Source: Methanobacteriota archaeon | GTDB lineage: Archaea; Thermoplasmatota; JASEFT01; JAUWIS01 | Direction of reading: 5' to 3' | DNA: 6,887 nt | Assembly: GCA_030605245.1 (NCBI GenBank) | Contig: JAUWIS010000047.1 | Span: 1 to 6,887 of the forward strand | Part shown: in pieces, positions 1 through 4,997 of the stretch | Layout: each line of letters opens with the position of its first letter | Position numbering within the stretch: position 1 is the stretch's first letter | Notes under the pieces: generated by a model | What the model saw: the letters and a program-made list of their open reading frames with translations, nothing else | What the model was told of the DNA's origin: nothing | The model's database searches: none | Program-made: the position numbers and the translations under genes

Positions 1-1
1 C

Positions 2-583
2 CTGAAAACAAACGCTGAACAAAAAAACGGTGGCGCATCTGATGCTATGAAAAACGCTGATGTCTGCATAGCAGCATCAAGGCCTGGTCCTGGTACAATA
101 AAACCGGGATGGATAAAAAATATGGCGGATGACAGTATTGTTTTCGCTTGCGCAAATCCTGTACCTGAAATCTGGCCCTGGGAGGCAAAGGAGGCAGGAG
201 CAAAAATATTTGCAACAGGCAGATCAGATTTCCCGAATCAGGTTAACAACTCACTTGGATTCCCCGGTATTTTCAGGGGAACACTTGATGTGCAGGCGAA
301 AACGATAACGGATGAGATGTGTGTTGAGGCAGCGAAATCACTGGCAGAATGCGCTGAGGACAAGGGACTGAGAGAGGATTACATTATACCGGATATGGAT
401 GACTGGGAGGTTTTCCCAAAAGAGGCGACTGCAGTTGCAATGAAAGCGATAGAACAGGGTATAGCAAGGAAAAAAATAGGCAGAAATGAGGAATATGAGA
501 ATGCAAAAAATATTATAAAAAGAGCGCGAGACACCGCAGATATGCTTATGGAAAAAGGGTTTATAAAGAAAGCGCCTGAATAA
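2..583 (+). CDS. Malate dehydrogenase (oxaloacetate-decarboxylating), malic enzyme family, C-terminal part
   Basis: The reading frame is already open at base 2, so this is the 3' portion of a gene whose start lies outside the window; about 193 residues are visible. Malic enzymes oxidatively decarboxylate malate to pyruvate and CO2 with NAD(P), in the cytoplasm. The visible part is the NAD(P)-binding domain and C-terminal tail. Family signatures are IVFACANPVPEIWPWEAKEAG, the run TGRSDFPNQVNNSLGFPGIF and RGTLDVQAKTIT. An ASRPGPGTIKPGWI stretch stands where many bacterial enzymes have a SAPG-type sequence; I recall a similar form in other archaeal members. The tail (DYIIPDMDDWEVFPKEATAVAMKAI) followed by a short charged extension gives a natural end. 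The gene meets the opposite-strand UPF0179 gene stop-to-stop with no spacer. Cofactor preference (NAD or NADP) cannot be read from this fragment. Confidence 0.93.
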   Translation: MKTNAEQKNGGASDAMKNADVCIAASRPGPGTIKPGWIKNMADDSIVFACANPVPEIWPWEAKEAGAKIFATGRSDFPNQVNNSLGFPGIFRGTLDVQAKTITDEMCVEAAKSLAECAEDKGLREDYIIPDMDDWEVFPKEATAVAMKAIEQGIARKKIGRNEEYENAKNIIKRARDTADMLMEKGFIKKAPE

Positions 584-1006
584 TTACTCTAACAGCACCT
601 CTTTCAATTTTTTCTTCTCAGGGCATGATATGTCATCTTTTACTTTTGATATTCTGAATTTCATCCCAGGTTTAATACCAACAGGGCAGCAAAGGAAATA
701 AAATTCACACCCAATGTTTTTGCAGTCGGGGTTTATACTTATTGTTTCCCCTTCAACAGCCTTTTTTGCTTCAACAGCTGCAGGTAATGGTGTTTTTTCA
801 ACCTCGACAATTCTAACGCCACCTTCATGTATTTTGCAGTCATGGCGTACATCCCTAACATTTGTTATTTTATACCTGCATCCCTCCTCAAGGTTGAAGC
901 AAACATTTTTCAGTTTGCAGTCCTTGCATTCAGACAAACTCCCCATATAAATAAAACTATTGTCTTTTTTTGCCAGTTGCTCACCAACCAATGTTACCAA
1001 TACCAT
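584..1006 (-). CDS. UPF0179 family cysteine-rich protein
   Basis: A 140-residue protein of the archaeal UPF0179 family, whose function is not established. It contains ten cysteines in two similar blocks: C27, C30, C36, C43, C57, and C95, C100, C106, C107, C128. Each block is followed by a K/R-rich beta-like stretch (CRYKITNVRDV and GMKFRISKVKDD), which suggests an internal duplication. Such spacing is typical of Fe-S or zinc sites, but the metal is an inference. There is no signal peptide or membrane segment, so it is probably cytoplasmic. The ATG shares its A with the egsA TAA stop (TAATG) and is preceded by a very strong SD site, GAGGTGAT at 1017-1010, which fixes the start and implies translation coupled to egsA. 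From memory, the same G1PDH-UPF0179 adjacency occurs in methanogens such as Methanothermobacter, so a link to lipid synthesis is possible but unproven. Confidence 0.88.
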   Translation of the reverse strand: MVLVTLVGEQLAKKDNSFIYMGSLSECKDCKLKNVCFNLEEGCRYKITNVRDVRHDCKIHEGGVRIVEVEKTPLPAAVEAKKAVEGETISINPDCKNIGCEFYFLCCPVGIKPGMKFRISKVKDDISCPEKKKLKEVLLE

Positions 1007-2052
1007 TATATCACCTCTGTTATTTTTGCAATTCTCTCAGCAGCATCTGCTGAAAGACCATTATCGCCAAGTATCGTATACCTGTCCTTCCTTATTGTGT
1101 TTGCCATAGTTAATGCTTTTATAACCTCATCTTTTTTTATCCCAAGCTGAGACGCATTTACAGGTGCGCCAATCTTCTTTAACGCATTCCTGATTTCCTC
1201 CCAGTTCCCATCATGCAGGTACATCATCATTATAGCCCCGACACCGCACTGCTCACCATGCAATGCCTTACCTGGTACAATCCTGTCAAGCGCATGTGAA
1301 AAAAGATGTTCACTTCCTGATGTTGACCTGGATGAACCTGCAATGCACATTGATGCACCTGATTCAATCAATGGTTTAATGACAATCCAGACGGATTCCT
1401 CAAGCCCTGGCTTTATCATGCCAGCATTTTCCATTATAACCCTTGCGCTCATGGTTGAAAGCGTCGACGCAGATGTGGAAAAACTTTCATTCCTGAGTTT
1501 ATGCGCGAGCTTCCAGTCCTTAACAGCTGTGAGATTTGATATGACATCAGCGCATCCTGATGCAAGCATCCTGTATGGCGCTTTCACAATTATCGCTGTG
1601 TCTGCTATGATACCGAGTGGGACAACACCATCAACAGAAACCCCTCCTTTTATGCTTGCTTTTGGCGAGGCAATACCATCATGGGATGCAGAGGTTGGAA
1701 CAGAAACAAAAGGTCTTTTGATTTCTTTTGCGCATAGTTTTGCTATATCTATTTTACTTCCACCGCCAACACCGAGTAAAAAACCTGCTTTTATTTCCTT
1801 AGCAGTTTTTTTTACCTTTTTAACATTCTCTGATGTAGCAGGTCCTATTTCAACAATCTGCACATCATATTTATCATCCCTCAATATTTCCTCAACCTTT
1901 TTCCCAGCAATTTTTTTTGTCTTGTTCCCTGTAACAATCAATGCATTACCTTTGAGTCCAAGGTATCTGCACATCTCCCCTGTTCTCTCTATAACATTAT
2001 GCCCTGCGAACACCTGCCTGGGGAATACCATTGTTTTTGCTTTCAGGAACAT
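1006..2052 (-). CDS. egsA: sn-glycerol-1-phosphate dehydrogenase (NAD(P)+)
   Basis: The enzyme reduces dihydroxyacetone phosphate to sn-glycerol-1-phosphate, the backbone of archaeal ether lipids, in the cytoplasm. With the start chosen here it has 348 residues, normal for the family. Visible signatures are the N-terminal FPRQVFAGHNV, the dinucleotide-binding loop GVGGGSKID at 94-102, VPTSASHDGIASP at 118-130, and the metal-binding residues D169 (GCADVISN), H249 (SEHLFSH) and H265 (ALHGEQCG), the usual zinc ligands of this iron-alcohol-dehydrogenase-like fold. Start choice: the ATG at 2052 has an SD site, GGTGA at 2062-2058, five bases upstream. An in-frame ATG at 2070 would add six residues (MLSVKK) and lies about 28 bases from a TATA box, so a leaderless start there remains possible. 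UPF0179 follows with a one-base overlap; DUF63 is transcribed divergently. Confidence 0.96.
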   Translation of the reverse strand: MFLKAKTMVFPRQVFAGHNVIERTGEMCRYLGLKGNALIVTGNKTKKIAGKKVEEILRDDKYDVQIVEIGPATSENVKKVKKTAKEIKAGFLLGVGGGSKIDIAKLCAKEIKRPFVSVPTSASHDGIASPKASIKGGVSVDGVVPLGIIADTAIIVKAPYRMLASGCADVISNLTAVKDWKLAHKLRNESFSTSASTLSTMSARVIMENAGMIKPGLEESVWIVIKPLIESGASMCIAGSSRSTSGSEHLFSHALDRIVPGKALHGEQCGVGAIMMMYLHDGNWEEIRNALKKIGAPVNASQLGIKKDEVIKALTMANTIRKDRYTILGDNGLSADAAERIAKITEVI

Positions 2053-2109
2053 TTTTTTCACCGATAACATTATTCTGAATGAAATCCATACTTTTTATAT
2101 ATATCGGTG
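2053..2109. promoter_or_regulatory. Divergent egsA / DUF63 promoter with inverted repeat
   Basis: This short spacer must hold both promoters. On the minus strand, TATATATAAAAA (about 2104-2093) is a good archaeal TATA box. It predicts egsA transcription starting near 2072, giving a leader of about 20 nt with SD GGTGA. A perfect 8-bp inverted repeat, CACCGATA at 2059-2066 and TATCGGTG at 2102-2109, lies symmetrically around the region. Each arm contains GGTGA reading toward its own gene, so the symmetry may reflect two SD sites, an operator, or both. For DUF63 I see no clear TATA box at the expected distance. Confidence 0.6.
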
Positions 2110-3102
2110 ATGTATTTGAAGAATATTAAAGACTTCTATAAACAACATACTTTTTTGGTGTGGATTATACTTGTTATTCTATTTTTTGCTATACTTTGGA
2201 TTGGTTGTGTTTTATGGAAAAACCTTTTCTGGGACAATTTTTTGTGGAGATCCTACCTGGGCCCTGTTGTTGCTGATGCTGAAAACAGAACAATAGACGG
2301 GATCACACCTGGTTATAATGTTGTATCTACAATTACTTATGGTATTATCCTGGCATTATCCCTGTTTCTCATATACAAAATTTTCACAAAACTGAAATTA
2401 AAAATTGATGGTAAATTTTTTATTTCAATCTCACCATTCATCGTACTTGGCTCCATGCTCAGGGTTATGGAGGATGCAGGCTTTTTTAATTCTCCATTTG
2501 TTTATCTGTTCATCTCGCCATTCATATACATATTCCTTGGAGTCCTTGTTTTATTACTCATTATTATAGGCTATTATATAGATAAAATCAGGAAAACAAA
2601 AATCATGAATTATGTTGTCTCCATCCCTGGTTTTGCCTTTCTCTGTCTTAGCGTATATCTTTTATCATCAATGAATTGGAAACATCCGAACGCGGTTATG
2701 TTTATTTTATGTATTACAGCAGTTGCATCAATTGCATCATTTCTCATGTTTTTTTTACTGGAAAAGAGATACGAAAAACTCTCTGTTTACCTTTCAGGCT
2801 CAAATGTTCTTCTTTTTTTCGCTCATTTCCTAGATGCATCAGCAACATTTGTTGGAACAGACATTTATGGTTATTGTGAGAAGCATCCTTTACCAAATTT
2901 TTTAATAAACTTATCAGGAACAGGCGCAGTTATGTTTCCTTTAAAGTTTATTCTCATCTTCCTGATTATCTACATCCTTGACATTACATACAAAAAAGAA
3001 ATAAAAGACAAAACATTAACAGGGTTGATCAAAATATGTGTTTTTATTCTCGGAATGGCGCCAGGGATAAGGGACATGCTGAGGATTGGCATCGGAGTGT
3101 AA
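2110..3102 (+). CDS. DUF63 family multi-pass membrane protein
   Basis: A polytopic membrane protein of 330 residues (from the ATG) matching the archaeal DUF63 family; its biochemical role is unknown to me. About nine hydrophobic segments can be drawn near residues 15-36, 71-91, 103-117, 130-156, 167-187, 194-217, 227-249, 265-292 and 304-319. Conserved-looking polar motifs sit in or beside the membrane: LRVMEDAGFF near 117-126, AHFLDASATFVGTDIYG near 238-254 and the C-terminal GMAPGIRDMLRIGIG. Buried R, E, D and H residues of this sort point to an enzyme or transporter rather than a simple anchor (inference). Start is uncertain: GTG 2107, ATG 2110, or TTG 2116, which has SD GGTGA five bases upstream. 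It is divergent from egsA, and its stop lies one base from the tRNA-Lys 3' end on the other strand. Confidence 0.85.
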   Translation: MYLKNIKDFYKQHTFLVWIILVILFFAILWIGCVLWKNLFWDNFLWRSYLGPVVADAENRTIDGITPGYNVVSTITYGIILALSLFLIYKIFTKLKLKIDGKFFISISPFIVLGSMLRVMEDAGFFNSPFVYLFISPFIYIFLGVLVLLLIIIGYYIDKIRKTKIMNYVVSIPGFAFLCLSVYLLSSMNWKHPNAVMFILCITAVASIASFLMFFLLEKRYEKLSVYLSGSNVLLFFAHFLDASATFVGTDIYGYCEKHPLPNFLINLSGTGAVMFPLKFILIFLIIYILDITYKKEIKDKTLTGLIKICVFILGMAPGIRDMLRIGIGV

Positions 3103-3153
3103 GCGGGCCTGAGGGGATTCGGACCCCTGACCATTCGGTTCCTCCACAGCGCC

Positions 3154-3180
3154 TTCTTTCTTTTTTATAAAAAGAAAGAA
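3154..3180. repeat. Perfect inverted repeat, 12-bp stem (A/G-tract type)
   Basis: TTCTTTCTTTTT at 3154-3165 and AAAAAGAAAGAA at 3169-3180, with loop TAT. It is the last hairpin of the intron transcript. One strand is all pyrimidine and the other all purine, as in the hairpins at 3282-3311 and 3437-3467. Confidence 0.9.
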
Positions 3181-3206
3181 TGCCCTGGGGTCGAAGAAAG
3201 AAAAAT

Positions 3207-3229
3207 AGCCAATTGCTATGCAATTGGCT
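3207..3229. repeat. Perfect inverted repeat, 10-bp stem (ATTGC type)
   Basis: AGCCAATTGC at 3207-3216 and GCAATTGGCT at 3220-3229 with loop TAT. It shares the loop-proximal core ATTGC/GCAAT with the hairpins at 3232-3257 and 3388-3410, though the outer stem bases differ. Confidence 0.9.
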
Positions 3230-3231
3230 TA

Positions 3232-3257
3232 GGCAGATTGCCCAGAGGCAATCTGCC
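3232..3257. repeat. Perfect inverted repeat, 11-bp stem (ATTGC type)
   Basis: GGCAGATTGCC at 3232-3242 and GGCAATCTGCC at 3247-3257 with loop CAGA. It lies two bases from the preceding hairpin, and the two together fill the head of the intron's branched domain. Confidence 0.9.
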
Positions 3258-3281
3258 ATCCTCTTTTCTTTGATTCCCAGG

Positions 3282-3311
3282 AACTTTCTTTTCTTGAGAG
3301 AAAAGAAAGTT
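3282..3311. repeat. Perfect inverted repeat, 13-bp stem (A/G-tract type)
   Basis: AACTTTCTTTTCT at 3282-3294 and AGAAAAGAAAGTT at 3299-3311 with loop TGAG. It is the first hairpin of the intron transcript and abuts the inner splice helix at 3312-3315. Confidence 0.9.
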
Positions 3312-3336
3312 GCTGTTAAGAGCCGAGCGCTCTACC

Positions 3337-3356
3337 TGTCTAAGCTACAGGCCCAT
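3337..3356 (-). repeat. Direct repeat copy 1: 5' end of the functional tRNA-Lys
   Basis: Twenty bases comprising the first 18 nt of the tRNA plus two upstream bases. They recur at 3473-3492 with one difference (A3342 here, G3478 there). The spacing between copies is 136 bp. Confidence 0.9.
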
Positions 3357-3387
3357 AAATTTGCTTGTGAAAGTGAGAATAGCCTTT

Positions 3388-3410
3388 AAGGGATTGCCGT
3401 GCAATCCCTT
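3388..3410. repeat. Perfect inverted repeat, 10-bp stem (ATTGC type)
   Basis: AAGGGATTGC at 3388-3397 and GCAATCCCTT at 3401-3410 with loop CGT. It lies outside the tRNA, in the 116-bp segment between the two tRNA 5'-end copies, yet has the same ATTGC/GCAAT core as the two intron hairpins. Confidence 0.9.
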
Positions 3411-3429
3411 ACTTCTTTTTCTTATTTCG

Positions 3430-3478
3430 CCAGACATTTTTCTTTTTCTTCTTAAGAAAAAGAAAAAGGCTGTGTCTG
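3430..3478. repeat. Compound hairpin: 14-bp A/G-tract stem plus outer 6-bp stem
   Basis: TTTTTCTTTTTCTT at 3437-3450 pairs with AAGAAAAAGAAAAA at 3454-3467 (loop CTT). Outside it, CAGACA at 3431-3436 pairs with TGTCTG at 3473-3478, leaving GGCTG bulged. The outer right arm lies within the second copy of the tRNA 5' end, so the element and the tRNA sequence are structurally joined here. Confidence 0.85.
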
Positions 3479-3490
3479 AGCTACAGGCCC
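3473..3490 (-). pseudogene. Partial tRNA-Lys copy (first 18 nt only)
   Basis: On the minus strand, 3490-3473 reads GGGCCTGTAGCTCAGACA: the acceptor 5' strand, the U8-A9 linker, the D-stem 5' strand and the start of the D loop. Then the match to tRNA stops abruptly. The D-stem half is GCTC, which would pair perfectly with GAGC, whereas the intact gene has GCTT. No matching remainder follows on that strand before the intact tRNA begins at 3354. It is best read as a duplicated target or attachment site, not a tRNA gene. Confidence 0.8.
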
Positions 3491-3500
3491 ATTGTTGAGT

Positions 3501-3554
3501 AGTTAGGAGCTAGTAGTTAGGGAATACCTGAATCCTAACTCCTGATTCCTGACT
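3501..3554. repeat. Inverted heptamer array (AGTTAGG / CCTAACT type)
   Basis: Two AGTTAGG units (3501-3507, 3515-3521) flank AGCTAGT. After GAATA come four 7-bp units in the opposite sense: CCTGAAT, CCTAACT, CCTGATT and CCTGACT (3527-3554). The halves are largely complementary (AGTTAGGA with TCCTAACT is exact), so the region can fold back on itself. It is non-coding, between the partial tRNA copy and the glyA promoter. Confidence 0.7.
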
Positions 3555-3599
3555 GCTTAACCCTAATGGGTTTACGATAATTAAAATTGTTGGTGACAC

Positions 3600-3611
3600 A
3601 TAAATTTTTAA
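3600..3611 (+). promoter_or_regulatory. TATA box of glyA (leaderless-type)
   Basis: ATAAATTTTTAA is centred about 30 bases before the ATG at 3635. In archaea that places transcription start at or next to the start codon. There is no SD site before the ATG, consistent with a leaderless mRNA and with rejecting the upstream TTG at 3587. Confidence 0.65.
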
Positions 3612-3634
3612 CCCTTTATTCCTATCCTATTTTT

Positions 3635-4927
3635 ATGAATAAAGATGTAGAATTTATTGTTGAGAATGTTAAGGCGCATACAGAATGGTTTCGGAATTGT
3701 TTGCCTATGATAGCCTCTGAGAATCTGATTTCGCCTGTTGCCAGGGAGATGCTCATTTCTGATTTCTGTGACAGGTACGCCGAGGGTCATCCAGGTAAAA
3801 GATATTATCAGGGCTGCATTTATGTTGATAAGGTTGAGTTGAAATGTGTTGAGCTTGCCAAAAAACTTTTCAAATGCTCTTATGCTGATGTCAGACCAAT
3901 ATCCGGTACAGTAGCAAATATTGGTGTTTTCAAGGCGCTTGCAAAACCCGGTGATACTGTTACTGCTTTGAACACTGCTGAGGGGGCGCATATCAGCCAT
4001 GCAAAATTTGGTGGTGCGGGTGTCAGGGGTTTGAATGTTGTGAATTATCCTTTTGATTCAAAAAACATGAACATAGATCTTGACGGGGCAGTAAAAGTCA
4101 TAAAGGAAATCAAGCCAAGGATTGCTTTGTTTGGTCAGAGTGTTTATTTGTTTCCAACACCTTTGAAAGAAATTGCTGATGTGGCACATGATGCTGGTTC
4201 TTCTGTTGTTTACGACGGCGCCCATGTCCTTGGACTGATTGCAGGTGGTAAATTTCAGGATCCTCTGAGGGAGGGTGCTGATGTTGTAACCGCCTCTACA
4301 CATAAAACATTACCAGGTCCTCAGGGCGGCATCGTTTTGTCTGATCATAAAGGTGATACTGAGGATGATAAAAAGTTTCTGAAGCGTCTTGATTCAGGTG
4401 TTTTCCCGGGTGTTGTAAGCAATCATCATCTTCATCACATGGCTGCGAAAGCTGTAGCGTTTGCCGAGCATCTTGAGTATGGTAAAGAATATGCTGATCA
4501 AATAATCAGGAATGCGAAAGCACTTGGTCAGGCGATGTATGAGCTTGGTTTTAATGTTTTCTGCGAGCATCTTGGTTTCACTGAAAGTCATCAGATTGTT
4601 GTTGGCGTAGGTGATGGTATGGGCAGATGGGCTGCTGAAGCTCTGGAGAAGGCAGACATTATTGTTAACATGAATATGATACCCGGGGATACGAAACCTT
4701 TGAACCCATCAGGTTTGAGAATAGGTGTTCAGGAGCTTACGCGCATAGGAATGAAAGAAAAGGATATGAAGGATGTTGCAGGATTGTTTAAAAAGGTGGT
4801 GATTGAGAAGATAAAGCCTGAGAACGTTGCATCAGAGGTTATAGAGTTAAGAAAAGATTTTAACAAAATCCATTACTGTTTCAAGGAGGATGAAGCACAT
4901 AAATATTATAGTATTACAGGATTATAG
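3635..4927 (+). CDS. glyA: Serine hydroxymethyltransferase
   Basis: A pyridoxal-phosphate enzyme that interconverts serine and glycine, moving a one-carbon unit to a folate or, in many archaea, a methanopterin carrier; cytoplasmic. The protein has 430 residues, normal for the family. Visible features are IASEN at 26-30, YAEGHPGKRYYQG at 48-60, S90-G91-T92 in the phosphate-binding region, the cofactor aspartate and histidine in YDGAHV (D194, H197), the Schiff-base lysine K224 in STHKTLPGPQGG, and the carboxylate-binding arginine R362 in NPSGLRIG. The ATG at 3635 is preferred: an upstream in-frame TTG at 3587 would place the TATA box inside the coding region and add 16 residues without family resemblance. 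Its 3' end, including the stop, is tandemly duplicated just downstream. Confidence 0.96.
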   Translation: MNKDVEFIVENVKAHTEWFRNCLPMIASENLISPVAREMLISDFCDRYAEGHPGKRYYQGCIYVDKVELKCVELAKKLFKCSYADVRPISGTVANIGVFKALAKPGDTVTALNTAEGAHISHAKFGGAGVRGLNVVNYPFDSKNMNIDLDGAVKVIKEIKPRIALFGQSVYLFPTPLKEIADVAHDAGSSVVYDGAHVLGLIAGGKFQDPLREGADVVTASTHKTLPGPQGGIVLSDHKGDTEDDKKFLKRLDSGVFPGVVSNHHLHHMAAKAVAFAEHLEYGKEYADQIIRNAKALGQAMYELGFNVFCEHLGFTESHQIVVGVGDGMGRWAAEALEKADIIVNMNMIPGDTKPLNPSGLRIGVQELTRIGMKEKDMKDVAGLFKKVVIEKIKPENVASEVIELRKDFNKIHYCFKEDEAHKYYSITGL

Positions 4928-4962
4928 AAACTATTAATATTACAGGATTATAGAAACTATTA
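4912..4962 (+). repeat. 26-bp tandem duplication spanning the glyA stop codon
   Basis: Bases 4912-4936 recur exactly at 4938-4962. The unit contains the last four glyA codons (Ile-Thr-Gly-Leu) and its TAG stop, so the second copy is a non-coding echo of the gene end. It fills half of the 70-bp spacer before the coiled-coil gene. Replication slippage is the simplest cause. Confidence 0.9.
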
Positions 4963-4997
4963 TTTAGTCTAATACTATTAATGTTTTTTGTAGTAGC

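Larger units (their letters stand above)
3184..3281. repeat. Long interrupted stem enclosing two intron hairpins
   Basis: CCTGGG at 3184-3189 pairs with CCCAGG at 3276-3281. After an internal loop, AAAGAAAA at 3197-3204 pairs with TTTTCTTT at 3264-3271. The 14 pairs are perfect within each block and enclose the hairpins at 3207-3229 and 3232-3257, so this is the stem of a branched domain inside the tRNA intron. Confidence 0.7.
3140..3316 (-). other. tRNA-Lys intron, hairpin-rich, with bulge-helix-bulge splice motif
   Basis: The splice sites follow from the bulge-helix-bulge motif cut by archaeal tRNA endonuclease. The central helix CTCT (3322-3319) pairs with GGAG (3145-3142). The 5' bulge is TAA (3318-3316) and the 3' bulge GAA (3141-3139), each cut after its second base. 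The inner helix is CAGC (3315-3312) with GCTG (3150-3147); an unpaired T at 3146 makes it slightly relaxed. At 177 nt the intron is long for an archaeal tRNA. Inside the inner helix are, in transcript order: a 13-bp hairpin, a long stem carrying two hairpins of 11 and 10 bp, and a 12-bp hairpin. No homing endonuclease reading frame is present. Confidence 0.85.
3104..3354 (-). tRNA. tRNA-Lys (anticodon CUU), interrupted by a 177-nt intron
   Basis: Minus strand. The 5' exon is 3354-3317 and the 3' exon 3139-3104; joined they give a 74-nt cloverleaf without encoded CCA. Acceptor GGGCCTG (3354-3348) pairs perfectly with CAGGCCC (3111-3105), with discriminator G at 3104. The D stem is GCTT/GAGC with a normal GG in the D loop. 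The anticodon loop is CTCTTAA with anticodon CTT (3320-3318), read only after splicing. The variable loop is TGGTC. The T stem AGGGG/CCCCT encloses TCCGAAT. The intron sits at the canonical archaeal position 37/38. Two oddities: position 55 is C (base 3122) instead of the near-universal T, and the anticodon stem CTCGG/CCGAA ends in a C27-A43 mismatch. The body resembles archaeal tRNA-Lys(CUU). It is probably functional, but the deviations leave room for a decaying copy. Confidence 0.88.

Noticed and set aside
1343..2110. 255-codon plus-strand reading frame antisense to egsA
   Set aside because: The opposite strand encodes an unmistakable G1PDH with all metal ligands; the antisense product has no recognisable features.
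3044..3259. 71-codon minus-strand reading frame across the tRNA 3' exon and intron
   Set aside because: It overlaps the DUF63 3' end, the tRNA and several hairpins, and its protein has no plausible composition. It is a by-product of structured RNA sequence.
3140..3316. Group I intron or homing-endonuclease intron
   Set aside because: It sits at the canonical 37/38 site with a bulge-helix-bulge motif and has no endonuclease reading frame.
3154..3467. CRISPR array
   Set aside because: The hairpins differ in sequence and spacing, and there are no identical repeats with unique spacers or cas genes.
3337..3490. Split or trans-spliced tRNA half, or a tRNA with a D-loop intron using the upstream 5' copy
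   Set aside because: The downstream 5' end is complete and contiguous with the anticodon arm, and I could not find a splice motif at the upstream copy's break. A duplicated target site explains it more simply, though RNA data could reopen the question.
3180..3498. Short plus-strand reading frames opposite the tRNA and the hairpin element
   Set aside because: They consist of translated hairpin arms and antisense tRNA, with no SD site or promoter.
3587..3634. TTG start giving glyA 16 extra residues
   Set aside because: It would put the TATA box inside the coding region; the extra residues do not resemble the family, and the ATG at 3635 fits a leaderless start.
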